In this document: one piece after another, positions 1 through 8,516 of the stretch
How the letters are laid out: every line of letters starts with the position of its first letter
Numbering within the stretch: the first letter of the stretch is position 1
Source of the DNA: Paenilisteria riparia FSL S10-1204
Lineage (GTDB): Bacteria > Bacillota > Bacilli > Lactobacillales > Listeriaceae
NCBI RefSeq assembly: GCF_000525995.1
Contig: NZ_AODL01000010.1
Span: 21,413-85,412, forward strand
DNA: 64,000 bases
Reading direction: 5' to 3'
Translations under genes and position numbers: made by a program
The notes under the pieces: model-generated
Told to the model about the DNA's origin: nothing
The model's input: the letters and a program-made list of their open reading frames with translations, nothing else
Databases searched by the model: none

Positions 1-45
1 GTCGTTGGTTCGACATTTAACCCATTCATTTATTTCAGATTTTAA
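1..45 (+). CDS. C-terminal end of an MBOAT-family O-acyltransferase (partial)
   Basis: Frame 1 is open from the window edge and ends in TAA at 43-45, giving the tail NPFIYFRF. Ending in a short hydrophobic/aromatic FIYFxF tail is common among AlgI/DltB-like MBOAT membrane acyltransferases (family knowledge). The next gene is a DHHW/AlgJ-like protein, the usual partner of such an enzyme in extracellular polysaccharide acetylation. Only 14 codons are visible, so the assignment rests on the tail and the neighbour. Confidence 0.5.
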   Translation, partial: VVGSTFNPFIYFRF

Positions 46-63
46 AACGTGAGGAGAATTACG

Positions 64-1230
64 GTGAATAAAAAACTATTTAACTTATTGCTATCAGCGG
101 GATTTCTGCTCTTTATTTTCGGAGTGTTTTTCTTCTATATCGTGGCTGGAGACAATAAAGTATCGATTTTAGAAAGTCGCAATTTGGCGCAAAAGCCTAT
201 GTATAGCGCGGAGGCAGTTACTAGTGGTAACTATATGCGGGCTTGGGATAGCTTTTTTAATGACCAGTTTCCGCGAAGAGATGCGTTTACGGAGCTAAAC
301 ATGCGTGTGAATGAGTTGGCGCTAGGTCAAGATGTATATAAGGACGTTTATGTGGCTCCAGATGGCTATTTATTGACGAAAGTCGAGTCCTACACAAAAG
401 ATGATGCGCAAAAAATTGCAAAACGAATTAACGATGTTGGCAAGGAATTACAAACACTTGGTGTAAAAACAAGCCTTGTTCTAGTTCCGAACAAATCGAC
501 TGTTTTTGAAGATAAATTTCCGTCTTACTATCCGAGTTTTGGACGCGAAGGCTACAATCGCCTCATGCCACTAATTGATAATACGTACGTGCAAAATATT
601 GACGTTTCGCCAATCCTTTACAAAAATAAAGAAAAGCCAAATATGTTTTACTATACGGATCACCATTGGCAAGCGACGGCTGCATTTTTAGCTTCGGAGA
701 AAGTAACGAAAAATATGAATCCCGGCGTGAAGCAGCTAACAAAAGACGACTGGACATGGAAATTGGAAGGCTTACCGTTCTATGGTTCGGATGCTCGAAA
801 AACAACATCAGCACTCGCCTCGAAGTCGGATCAAGTGATGGTTGCGACGCAGAAAAACTTAAGTGCGCCGTATAAATTAGACGTTATTCAAGAACAACGC
901 GATTCCCTTTATGTGATGAGTCGACTAACGGATCCAGCCGTATATACTAACCGCTATACCACCTACATTGGTACGGATTATCCAGAGTTGCATATTGTAT
1001 CTCCAGATCCGCTGACAAAGAAGAACTTGCTAATTTTTAAAGATTCATATGCGAACGCCTTTATTCAGTTTATCGCGCCGTATTATGCGAATGTGCATGT
1101 GCTTGATTTGCGCTATTACAAGAACCTTGATTTACAAGCTTACGTGAAAAAATATAAAATCGATGACACCTTATTGTTCTTCAATAACAATTCGATTTAT
1201 GCAACACCACAGTTGACGACATTTCATTAG
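64..1230 (+). CDS. DHHW family (AlgJ/AlgX-like SGNH) polysaccharide O-acetylation protein
   Basis: A 388-aa protein with one N-terminal membrane anchor (about residues 5-27) and an extracytoplasmic domain. The diagnostic DHHW motif is at residues 199-202, in the context YYTDHHWQ. A later FKDSYANAF segment resembles the C-terminal SGNH/AlgX block. Proteins of this type work with an MBOAT acyltransferase to acetylate exported polysaccharide, and an MBOAT tail sits directly upstream. I chose GTG at 64 over the in-frame GTG at 49 because GAGGAG at 51-56 is correctly spaced for 64 and overlaps the upstream choice. The acceptor glycan is not identifiable here. Confidence 0.82.
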   Translation: MNKKLFNLLLSAGFLLFIFGVFFFYIVAGDNKVSILESRNLAQKPMYSAEAVTSGNYMRAWDSFFNDQFPRRDAFTELNMRVNELALGQDVYKDVYVAPDGYLLTKVESYTKDDAQKIAKRINDVGKELQTLGVKTSLVLVPNKSTVFEDKFPSYYPSFGREGYNRLMPLIDNTYVQNIDVSPILYKNKEKPNMFYYTDHHWQATAAFLASEKVTKNMNPGVKQLTKDDWTWKLEGLPFYGSDARKTTSALASKSDQVMVATQKNLSAPYKLDVIQEQRDSLYVMSRLTDPAVYTNRYTTYIGTDYPELHIVSPDPLTKKNLLIFKDSYANAFIQFIAPYYANVHVLDLRYYKNLDLQAYVKKYKIDDTLLFFNNNSIYATPQLTTFH

Positions 1231-1242
1231 GAGGGGAAAACA

Positions 1243-1650
1243 ATGCTTACAAAAGAAACGATTATGAAAATCGCGACAAGCGAAGCAAACGCAGGAGATT
1301 TTCCAAAAGTCGTACAAGGGTTTAAATCTGCAGGTGTGACAAAGTATGAGTATATTGTGGCAACAGGGATGTACGTGTTTTATGACGCGGACGGCACGAA
1401 AGTAGAAGCGCCATTGAACGGCATCCCAAAAGAAGTCACCACAGAAACCTCCGTCGATGCGATAACCGATGCGATTAAACAAGCTCAAGCTGGCAAGGTT
1501 AATTTTGAAGAATTCTGTGCATTGGCCGGTCAAGCGGGTATCTCTTATTGGCATGCGGATTTAGTCGAGATGTTAGTGACCTATAAAGACAGCAATAATA
1601 CGGCTCTTAAAGTGGAGCCAATTCCAAGCGGAAAGTCAGCCGAAATGTAG
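1243..1650 (+). CDS. DUF1398 family protein
   Basis: A 135-aa soluble protein, 12 bases after the DHHW gene, with AGGAGG overlapping that gene's stop. The sequence pattern (GFKSAGVTKYEYIVATGMYV, then YDADGTKVE) matches the DUF1398 family of small cytoplasmic proteins of unknown function. No signal peptide or membrane segment is visible. Spacing suggests co-transcription with the acetylation genes, but it may be functionally unrelated. A hairpin follows at 1702-1750. Confidence 0.8.
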   Translation: MLTKETIMKIATSEANAGDFPKVVQGFKSAGVTKYEYIVATGMYVFYDADGTKVEAPLNGIPKEVTTETSVDAITDAIKQAQAGKVNFEEFCALAGQAGISYWHADLVEMLVTYKDSNNTALKVEPIPSGKSAEM

Positions 1651-1701
1651 GTGTGAACAATTATTTCGCTGAATACACACGCTTTCATTCCATTTATGTA
1701 T

Positions 1702-1757
1702 AGCAGGAAACACGTCTTACCCAAAAAAAAGGGACTCGTAGTTTCCTGCTTATTTTA
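1702..1757 (+). terminator. hairpin after the DUF1398 gene
   Basis: Perfect 10-bp arms AGCAGGAAAC (1702-1711) and GTTTCCTGCT (1741-1750) are followed by TATTTTA. The loop has a further CCC/GGG pairing around an A8 run. It probably ends the first operon; the U tract is imperfect. Confidence 0.6.
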
Positions 1758-1881
1758 TATGAAAATTTAGTTCTGTCTCGGCTTTTTGTGAGGAAAGAAA
1801 CATTAACAACATGTATAATTTTTTTCAAAAAGGGTATTAGGATAAAGTTGTTAGTATTTGTTTTGGAAAAGGGGCTAGAAA

Positions 1882-1959
1882 ATGTATCTATTAATTATAG
1901 GAATTGCTATTTTAGCTATAGGATTGTTCATATTCGAACCAAAACGCCGCGATGAATAA
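1882..1959 (+). CDS. 25-aa single-pass membrane peptide
   Basis: ATG at 1882 opens a 25-codon frame that is almost all hydrophobic (LLIIGIAILAIGLFIF) and ends in a charged tail EPKRRDE. A GGAAAAGGGG ribosome-binding-like stretch lies about 8 bases upstream, and a TATAAT is at 1814-1819. It sits alone between two hairpins, so it would be its own transcript. The shape recalls small membrane peptides and type I toxin-like peptides, but I recognise no family. Confidence 0.45.
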   Translation: MYLLIIGIAILAIGLFIFEPKRRDE

Positions 1960-2008
1960 AGTTAGAGCATGGCCTAGATAAAACGATGCTAGATGCTTCT
2001 GCTCGATA

Positions 2009-2063
2009 AAAAGCCGTTTTTTCGCCTTACTTGTAGTATTTGGGTAAGGCAGTCTACGGCTTT
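2009..2063. terminator. bidirectional terminator between the small peptide and the PucR-type gene
   Basis: The arms AAAGCCG...GCCTTAC and GTAAGGC...CGGCTTT pair across a short loop, with T-rich flanks on both sides. It can serve the + strand peptide and the - strand regulator that ends at 2071. Confidence 0.65.
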
Positions 2064-2070
2064 GTTTGGG

Positions 2071-2943
2071 TTATGCTTCGAATAAGAGACAGCTTAGATA
2101 TGCCAGTAATAAACCATCTGTCTTGCGTAATGACAGGTTTGTTAGCTCTTGGAATTTGTCGATACGATATTGAATCGTATTGCGATGCATGAACATTGCC
2201 TTAGCGGTCATGCTGAGGTTGCCTTGTTGCGCCCAAAGTGCCTTGATGAGAGGCTCCCAAGTATCGTCTTTTTCAAAGATGAGCCCGATTTGACGTACTA
2301 GCAGACTGTCTGTTAAATGTGTCGCAATCATCGGCAGACAATTAGATTCCACTGTTTGCACGAGTTGGTTCGTATTTTGCCGGAATAAATGCTGTTCTTC
2401 GGCGAATAAATCTCGTAATAGCAGGTTCTTTGGATGAAACAAGCCCATAAAAAACTGCACCCGCATGTAAAAATCACTTTCTAACGTTGTTGAGATTGCG
2501 TCCAGTTCTTCCTCGCCAAGCAATGACCCCGCAACTCTTTCGATAATCACACCATAATCATCTGTAAGCATTAGCAGTTCGCTATCTTGAGCGAAGAAAC
2601 TAGCCAATGCTTTTTGCCATTCTTGTAATGTTTTTTTGGAAGGGACGGCGGATTGAATTTGAAATTGGATGATGCGGTAATTCGCGTTTTCTTCTTTTAA
2701 ATTCAGATTTTCCTGTGTGAATAATAAAGTATACCAATCGTGCAACTGCTCATTTTTGAAGGCGGGCGCGGGCGCTTGAAATAAGGTTTGCAGTAAATCT
2801 TGCTCCGCAGAAGTTAGCGCTTTCTTCGGAATTGCAAAATAATACGGGGATTCATAAAAAAATAAATGCGTGGTGTTTTGTCGTAATGGTTTTTCGGAAT
2901 ATGTAAGTTCAGGATAACGTTCTTTTAATTTTTGGATGCGCAT
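2071..2943 (-). CDS. PucR/CdaR-type transcriptional regulator
   Basis: A 290-aa protein ending in a PucR-type helix-turn-helix (HTH_30): the segment GNLSMTAKAMFMHRNTIQYR is the characteristic layered helix that recognises DNA in this family. The N-terminal 230 residues show no recognisable sensor domain, although they resemble the middle region of CdaR-like proteins. On the minus strand GAAAGTGAGG precedes the ATG. It is transcribed away from the MarR-MATE pair and its target is unknown. The length is short for CdaR-like proteins (about 370 aa) but normal for Listeria-type members. Confidence 0.75.
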   Translation of the reverse strand: MRIQKLKERYPELTYSEKPLRQNTTHLFFYESPYYFAIPKKALTSAEQDLLQTLFQAPAPAFKNEQLHDWYTLLFTQENLNLKEENANYRIIQFQIQSAVPSKKTLQEWQKALASFFAQDSELLMLTDDYGVIIERVAGSLLGEEELDAISTTLESDFYMRVQFFMGLFHPKNLLLRDLFAEEQHLFRQNTNQLVQTVESNCLPMIATHLTDSLLVRQIGLIFEKDDTWEPLIKALWAQQGNLSMTAKAMFMHRNTIQYRIDKFQELTNLSLRKTDGLLLAYLSCLLFEA

Positions 2944-3003
2944 AGTTTTGACCTCACTTTCTACTATTAATTATTGTGGCAAATCCGGTTTGGAAAGTCA
3001 AAT

Positions 3004-3054
3004 TTGATTGCATCACTGATATTAGCTATAATGAGTAAAGTTGATATCGCAACT
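3004..3054 (+). promoter_or_regulatory. sigma-A promoter and candidate MarR operator for the marR-MATE operon
   Basis: TTGATT (3004-3009), a 17-base spacer and TATAAT (3027-3032) form a near-consensus promoter. Immediately downstream, AGTTG (3039-3043) and CAACT (3050-3054) form an inverted repeat around ATATCG, where an autorepressor would block transcription. Operator assignment is inferred from position. Confidence 0.65.
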
Positions 3055-3082
3055 AATGTATTACATAGAAAGAGGGAGTAGT

Positions 3083-3544
3083 ATGGCAAATCGGTACGAA
3101 ATTATCGCAAAATCGATGTCGATTGTGAATCGGTGTGGAAATACATTCAAATTAAATCGGTTAAAAGAATATGGCTTGGGCGTTGGACAATTACGCTATA
3201 TCACGACATTATATCATCATGGAGGTTTATCACAAGACACCATTGTGAAGCGATTTATGGTAGATAAGGCGAATGTTGCACGCCACATTCAACGGTTAGA
3301 AGACTTAGGCATGATTAGACGTGAAGTGGACCAAACTGATAAACGAAAACATCTGATTTATTTAACGAGCAAAGGCCAAGAAGTTCAGCCAATCATTGAA
3401 GAAACGATGAAAACTTGGTCGGGAATTTTGACAGACGGTTTGACAGAAGAAGAGCGTGAGCAACTCGTGCATTTATTAGTACGAATGGCTGAAAACGCAC
3501 AGAATTTTCAAGAGGAGGTGAGCGGTAATGAAGGAACAGAGTAA
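3083..3544 (+). CDS. MarR family transcriptional regulator (MepR-like)
   Basis: A 153-aa winged-helix protein with a typical MarR core: LGVGQLRYITTLYHHGGLSQ leads into the recognition helix VDKANVARHIQRLEDLGMI and the wing DKRKHLIYLTSKG. The start is ATG at 3083 because AGAGGGAG (3071-3078) is properly placed; the in-frame TTG at 3041 lies inside the putative operator and has no ribosome binding site. It overlaps the downstream MATE pump by 17 bases, as in mepR-mepA systems, so it probably represses the pump and itself in response to drug ligands. Confidence 0.88.
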   Translation: MANRYEIIAKSMSIVNRCGNTFKLNRLKEYGLGVGQLRYITTLYHHGGLSQDTIVKRFMVDKANVARHIQRLEDLGMIRREVDQTDKRKHLIYLTSKGQEVQPIIEETMKTWSGILTDGLTEEEREQLVHLLVRMAENAQNFQEEVSGNEGTE

Positions 3545-4880
3545 GCGATTAGGAGAAGATAAAATTGGTTCGCTCATGTGGCGACTGTCCGTTCCTGCCT
3601 TTATCGGTATGTTTGTTATGGGGATGTATAACATTGTCGATACGATTTTCGTGGCGAGGGGCGTTGGTTCGTTAGGTGTTGCAGCACTTTCTATCGCGTT
3701 TCCTGTTCAGATGATTATGATGGCGATGGCGGCCATGTTTGGAATTGGCGGGGCTTCGATTATTTCGCGGGCCCTAGGTGCCGGAGACCAAGAACGGGCC
3801 AATAAAGTTTACCACCAAGTCATTTGGCTTGTGGTGATTTCCAGCCTGTTGCTTGCTCTTGTGACATTTGTTTACCTAGATCCGCTTATCACGATGTTTG
3901 GCGCGACACCAGAAATTCATCAATACGCAAAGGATTTCCTGCAAATTTTACTACTTGGCTCGGTTTTCCAAACATTCGGAATGGCGATGAACAACATTGT
4001 TCGCTCTGAAGGTAATGCCAAAATTGCGATGCTGACCATGATCATTTCCGCAGTTTTAAACATGATTTTGAATCCGATTTTCATTATGGGTCTGGATTGG
4101 GGCATTCGCGGATCTGCTTTTGCGACATTGATTGCTCAGGCGGTGGGCGCGACATGGCTACTTATTTACTTCCTATCTGGAAAAAGTTCGCTCACACTTC
4201 ACGGCTTCCGCTTCCATATCGATTGGAAATTGTCGGGAAACATTGTGGCGATTGGATTCCCGTCATTTATTATGATGTCGGCGGGAAGTATCGTATCGAT
4301 TGCCGTGAACTGGATGCTCAATATTCACGGCGGAACAATGGCAATTGCAGCTTACGGCGTTGCCAATCGAATTGCCTCCTTCATGATTATGCCAATAAAC
4401 GGGGTCACCCAAGGAATGCAACCTATTGTTGGCTTTAACTACGGTTCCCGAGAATATAAGCGCGTGATTAAAGCGGTCAAACTATCCATTATTGCGGCAA
4501 CAGCAATGTCGATTGTAGCTTTTGTCATAGTAGAGCTGTTCCCAGATTTATTGGTTAGCGTCTTTACCGAAGACAAAGCCTTGCTAAAAGATGGTGCACA
4601 TGCCGTACAGGTCGTATTACTAGCCGCGCCAACAATTGGCTTCCAAATAGTATGTGGTGGCTTGTATCAAGCATTAGGCCGGGCTCGGATTTCCTTCGTT
4701 ATTTCCTTGATGCGCCAGATTATTTGCCTAGTCCCATTACTCCTGATTTTGCCGAATTTCTGGGGGTTGGACGGCGTTTGGTATGCCTTCCCACTCGCAG
4801 ATGTAGGAGCGTTCACCGTTTGCTTAATCATTATGTTGCGAACATGGCGCAGTTTATTTAAAAACCCAGAGATGGTCTAG
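3528..4880 (+). CDS. MATE family multidrug efflux pump (MepA-like)
   Basis: A 450-aa integral membrane protein with about 12 hydrophobic segments and the two-fold MatE repeat. The N-terminal segment SLMWRLSVPAFIGMFVMGMY and the VDTIFVARGVG loop are typical of the family. It probably exports cationic drugs using a Na+ or H+ gradient. AGAGGAGGTGAG lies just upstream of ATG 3528, inside the marR coding end, which points to translational coupling. A strong terminator follows at 4926. The length fits the family (about 450 aa). Confidence 0.9.
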   Translation: MKEQSKRLGEDKIGSLMWRLSVPAFIGMFVMGMYNIVDTIFVARGVGSLGVAALSIAFPVQMIMMAMAAMFGIGGASIISRALGAGDQERANKVYHQVIWLVVISSLLLALVTFVYLDPLITMFGATPEIHQYAKDFLQILLLGSVFQTFGMAMNNIVRSEGNAKIAMLTMIISAVLNMILNPIFIMGLDWGIRGSAFATLIAQAVGATWLLIYFLSGKSSLTLHGFRFHIDWKLSGNIVAIGFPSFIMMSAGSIVSIAVNWMLNIHGGTMAIAAYGVANRIASFMIMPINGVTQGMQPIVGFNYGSREYKRVIKAVKLSIIAATAMSIVAFVIVELFPDLLVSVFTEDKALLKDGAHAVQVVLLAAPTIGFQIVCGGLYQALGRARISFVISLMRQIICLVPLLLILPNFWGLDGVWYAFPLADVGAFTVCLIIMLRTWRSLFKNPEMV

Positions 4881-4923
4881 TTTTACCCGATAGAAAAACT
4901 ACATTTTAAATGAAAAAAATTTC

Positions 4924-4962
4924 GTGCCCCCAACAACCTCAGCGTTATTGCGGGGCTTTTTT
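4924..4962 (+). terminator. rho-independent terminator of marR-MATE
   Basis: The stem GCCCC/GGGGC (4926-4930 and 4952-4956) is extended by CAACAAC/GTTATTG and followed by T6. It overlaps the stop of the convergent LytTR gene. Confidence 0.85.
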
Positions 4963-5644
4963 AGTGCGAATAGTGTGCTTGGAAATCCCTGTAAACCGCA
5001 CTAATAACGCGGCGACCAGCGTGAATCTCAGCATCGCCTCTAAACGTAATAATCCCATTTTTCCGGTCGATACGAATGACATTATGTAGATTAATTAAAT
5101 AAGAATTGACTCCCGAAAACTCGGTGTGACCTACCAATCTAGCTTTAATATTTTTCAAAAAATCCGCGATAATATACGTGCCACTACAAGTATGTAACTT
5201 AACCTTCTTCGTCCGTGGAATTGTCTCGAAATACAGAATATCTTCATACAAAACCCGATTTTCGTTATCAAAAACAAAAAAATTCGTATTTTGGCGCACC
5301 ATTTCCCTGGAATAAACAGACTGCAACGCAAAAGCAATAGCATCCGAAATCTCCTCCTGCTTCACAATATATGCAGTCGGCGCAATATACTGCGCTACAA
5401 TATCGTGCAGCACATGAACACAATCCGTGAAAAAAATAAGATACCCATGCACATCCAATTCCCTAATCTGCCACGCAAGATCAGACGAATCCGCAGGTAG
5501 AAAATAAATATTAGGCAATTCTCCAATATCTTGCAAAATCGCCGCCGAATCAGTGACCACATGAATATCAAATGGATAATGATTTGCATCAATAACTTCC
5601 TTCATTATTTGGACGAACTGCTCTTCCATAATAAAAATCCGCAT
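4961..5644 (-). CDS. LytTR-domain response regulator with a degenerate receiver
   Basis: A 227-aa protein with an AgrA-like layout: a receiver-like N-terminus (about 1-115) and a LytTR DNA-binding domain (about 125-225; NTNFFVFDNENRVLYEDILY, then FLKNIKARL and SGVNSYLINLHNVIRIDRKN). In the receiver the expected phospho-acceptor aspartate after the third strand is replaced: the family's YFLDIQ reads YFLPAD. The acidic pair near the N-terminus reads EEQ. It is probably phosphorylation-independent. No histidine kinase is adjacent. I chose ATG at 5644 because GAAGGGGGCG sits just upstream of it on the minus strand. Confidence 0.75.
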   Translation of the reverse strand: MRIFIMEEQFVQIMKEVIDANHYPFDIHVVTDSAAILQDIGELPNIYFLPADSSDLAWQIRELDVHGYLIFFTDCVHVLHDIVAQYIAPTAYIVKQEEISDAIAFALQSVYSREMVRQNTNFFVFDNENRVLYEDILYFETIPRTKKVKLHTCSGTYIIADFLKNIKARLVGHTEFSGVNSYLINLHNVIRIDRKNGIITFRGDAEIHAGRRVISAVYRDFQAHYSH

Positions 5645-5802
5645 AAAAACGCCCCCTTCTATAAAGTATAGCAAAAGAAGCGGGCTTAGCTGGGGAAATT
5701 CAACAAAGATTCGTTAACACATGATAAGCGAACGCTTTCTTTCAATGTACTCAAAAAAATAAGGCGCAAATCGCTATCCAAAAGCAATCCACACCTCATC
5801 TT

Positions 5803-6507
5803 CTATACAAGCGGTCGTAAATCATCCCCTACGTCCACTAAGTTCCTCAAATAATTCACATCCGTAATTACCCACGGCTTTTTCGACGACTGCAATATCC
5901 CCTTATTCCGCAACTCCGCAAGAACACGCGATGTATAGCTTTTCGATGTCTCTGAAAACTGAGCAAGCAAATCATACGTCAGAAACAACGGCAACTCCGC
6001 TTGATTATCCTTGACCTGAATACCCGACTCCGTACAACGCAACAAGGAGAAATACACACGTTCCTCCGAAGTCAAATGATACTTTTTAACAATTAAATAG
6101 AGATAATAACGCGTCTGTAAAGCAAAGTTTAACATAATGTGGTTACGCGGATCCTCCGTAAAAAGCATTTTTCGCAAAAAATCTACATCAATTTTCCACC
6201 ACACAACATCTGTCAATGCAGTCAATGTTCCAACCATCGGTACTTGGTTTCCTGAAATAGGGAGATTAGCAAACGAACCTGGGAACGTAATAAAGAAATA
6301 GCCACCACCAACTTTTCCAGCATACGTATAACTTAAATAACCGCTTTCCAGCAAGTACACATGCTTCATATCATCTGTAATTTCCTGCGTTGTACCTTTT
6401 GGAACTCTATGCTGCGTGCAAAACTGATTAAAATGCGCATCCTTCTTTAACAATTTCAAAGTATTAGAGAAAGAGGCCAAAGACGCAAGTTCGCCTTCGC
6501 GATACAT
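5803..6507 (-). CDS. Crp/Fnr-family transcriptional regulator (paralogue 1)
   Basis: A 234-aa protein with an N-terminal cupin-like cNMP-fold domain (HVYLLESGYLSYTYAGKV...FFITFPGSF) and a C-terminal Crp helix-turn-helix (LTYDLLAQFSETSKSYTSRV, then LRNKGIL). Family members in Listeria (PrfA-like) are often not cAMP-dependent, and the cAMP-binding phosphate cassette is not evident here. AAAGGTTGGATGG precedes the ATG on the minus strand. It is divergent from paralogue 2 and, with paralogues 2 and 3, stands upstream of adhesins A and B. It is a candidate regulator of that locus. Confidence 0.82.
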   Translation of the reverse strand: MYREGELASLASFSNTLKLLKKDAHFNQFCTQHRVPKGTTQEITDDMKHVYLLESGYLSYTYAGKVGGGYFFITFPGSFANLPISGNQVPMVGTLTALTDVVWWKIDVDFLRKMLFTEDPRNHIMLNFALQTRYYLYLIVKKYHLTSEERVYFSLLRCTESGIQVKDNQAELPLFLTYDLLAQFSETSKSYTSRVLAELRNKGILQSSKKPWVITDVNYLRNLVDVGDDLRPLV

Positions 6508-6860
6508 AAGCCATCCAACCTTTCGTCACAATTAATTTTACCTAAGCTTACTATACCCTAAAATTCCTCCACTCTACCCTCAAAATCGATTCTTAGTAGA
6601 CTATTTTATAAAAATAAGAGGCTTGATAGAAAATAAAAGTTAAATCCAATACATTTTAAAAGTTCATAAATTGTTCAAATACTATCGATTTCGCTCGATT
6701 TCGGCATCTTTAAAAAGCGATAAATTAGCAAAACATAGGCATAGGATGCTATTCCACGTTTTTGTTCTCCTAGTGACATATTTATAAAAAAACAACCAAT
6801 CACAGAACGGAGTATACTGTTGTTATTCGAAAGAGAGACAGTAACAAGGAGGAGAAAATA
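6508..6860. promoter_or_regulatory. divergent intergenic region between Crp-like paralogues 1 and 2
   Basis: This 353-base AT-rich spacer carries no gene that I can support. It holds GTTCATAAATTGTTC at 6662-6676, closely matched by GTTCACATATTGTTC at 7525-7539 before paralogue 3. A TATACT (6813-6818) is a plausible -10 for the rightward gene, without a clear -35. Confidence 0.5.
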
Positions 6861-7521
6861 ATGATTTTAAATCCATCCGAACTAGAAACACACTGCATTA
6901 ATCGTCAGTTGAAAGCATACCTATTAGAAGACACAACCTATTCGCTACCTTACGAAAAATTATATATGGACGCAAACAAAACCATAATAGAAGAAACAAA
7001 AAAAAAACGACGCCATCTACATCATCGCATCCGGCGTAGTCATCGAAACAAAAAACCAAACCGTCCTTCACTTTCTAGGCAAAGAAGAATGCTTAGGACT
7101 AGACACCATGTTTCACGGAAGCACCGCCACATCAAGCCTTATCACATTAACCAAAACAGTCCTTTACAAAATTCCAGCAAGCGAAGTCACTCGGAAGTTA
7201 GCCGAAAGACCAGCCGGCATCCAAACCTTAAATAAAGTATTAACCCACCACACCCTACTCCTAAAAACACGAATCGCAGCACAAACAAGCAACTACGACA
7301 AAGTACTCCAAGCATTATTACACCTCGGCTACCTATACGGCGAAGAAAAAAACAACGCCATCTACATGACCATGTACTTCTCCAAAAAAATGCTTGCCAA
7401 CTACTTACAACTAAGTTATGCCACCGTCGCTTCTGTCTGCAAACGCCTCTCAGCCCAAGGAATACTACACGACGAACCCCACGGCATGATTATTTATCCG
7501 AAAAACGACACTAATTTATAA
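6861..7521 (+). pseudogene. Crp/Fnr-family regulator (paralogue 2), frameshifted at an A10 run
   Basis: ATG 6861 follows AAGGAGGAG. The first frame reads MILNPSELETHCINRQLKAY through about residue 46, then breaks at A10 (6998-7007). Removing one A gives a continuous frame of about 219 aa: DAIYIIASGVVIETKNQTVL in the cupin domain, then a Crp helix-turn-helix KKMLANYLQLSYATVASVCK near the C-terminus. The break is therefore +1 in a homopolymer, either a sequencing over-call or a real mutation. It faces the same way as paralogue 3 and the adhesins. Confidence 0.75.
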
Positions 7522-7524
7522 CAC

Positions 7525-7600
7525 GTTCACATATTGTTCGGAAAAGACATTCATCAAGTTAGCATATTTGTGAAACAGATTTTTTAAAAGGTGCTAAGAT
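7525..7600 (+). promoter_or_regulatory. candidate operator and extended -10 promoter of Crp-like paralogue 3
   Basis: GTTCACATATTGTTC (7525-7539) matches the element at 6662. TGC-TAAGAT (7592-7600) is an extended -10 in the context AAAAGGTGCTAAGAT, very like AAAGGTGCTATAAT before paralogue 7 at 52848-52856. Recurrence supports a shared regulatory input; function is inferred. Confidence 0.45.
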
Positions 7601-7657
7601 AAATATATCGAAAGAGTATTCACTGTTTTGAAAAGCACAAAGAAAGGAGTTAGAGCC

Positions 7658-8356
7658 ATGTCATACATGCAGTTATTCGATAAAGAAGTGATGGAAGAGA
7701 CATTTAATACGAATCAACTCATCCACTTATTACTCGACAAAAAAACATACCCCATTCCAAGCACAAAGCTTCTATTAAACAAACGGGACATCTTATTCCA
7801 CGAAAATCAAATTCACGATTATATATACATCGTCAAAAGCGGCCTTTTCAGCAATTGGAAAAAAGAACACGTCATCAGCTTCACCAAACAAAACGAATTC
7901 ATCGGCATCAACAGCATCCTAGGAAACGAAACATCATTCTTCACCGTCCAAGCCCTTGCTAAATCAGAAGTATGGCGATTCGCCAAAGAAGACGTGATGC
8001 GCAAACTAATGTCTACCCAAGAAGGCGTCTTCTACCTATACAATGAGATGAAAACAAATAACGAATATTTAATCCAACGAAATGTCTACCAAATGGTCGA
8101 AACAAAAGAACGCATCATGGCCAACATGATCCAACTAGCTAAACGATATGGCAAAGAAGATACACAGCACTTAATATTACCGAAAATTCTAACTAAAAAA
8201 ATAATTGCTAATTATTTAAATATAACAATGACAACGATGTACTACATTTGCAAACAACTGATAGAAGAAGGATTTTTAGAACCGATATCACATCAATTAG
8301 TAATGAATAAAGCAGCCATACAAGAAAACGAGATGTTAGCAAGCTTGCTAAAGTAA
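7658..8356 (+). CDS. Crp/Fnr-family transcriptional regulator (paralogue 3)
   Basis: A 232-aa protein. ATG 7658 is preceded by AAAGGAGTTAGAGCC, which makes it preferable to the ATG at 7628. It has a cupin-fold N-terminus (KRDILFHENQIHDYIYIVKS, VISFTKQNEFIGINSILG), a long dimerisation helix, and a C-terminal helix-turn-helix (LTKKIIANYLNITMTTMYYI, then CKQLIEEGFLEP). It is the nearest regulator upstream of adhesin A, 160 bases away, so it may be co-transcribed with it or act on its promoter. Confidence 0.82.
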   Translation: MSYMQLFDKEVMEETFNTNQLIHLLLDKKTYPIPSTKLLLNKRDILFHENQIHDYIYIVKSGLFSNWKKEHVISFTKQNEFIGINSILGNETSFFTVQALAKSEVWRFAKEDVMRKLMSTQEGVFYLYNEMKTNNEYLIQRNVYQMVETKERIMANMIQLAKRYGKEDTQHLILPKILTKKIIANYLNITMTTMYYICKQLIEEGFLEPISHQLVMNKAAIQENEMLASLLK

Positions 8357-8516
8357 CCGAATAAAAAGCAGAAAGGAGTCGATGTTCATGAATTCAAGCT
8401 AAACGCAAACGGAATGAAACCATAGCTGAGAGGAGTTAGGTCAAATCAAACAATTCCAGCGTCGATTAATTCATGAGTAAAAAAACTAAAATTATAATAA
8501 GAGGAGACAACAAATA

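Noticed and set aside
8386..8475. TCATGAATT/AATTCATGA inverted repeat and the tiny frame MNSS upstream of adhesin A as a leader-peptide attenuator
   Set aside because: The arms are short, the loop is about 70 bases, and no terminator or alternative pairing is visible.
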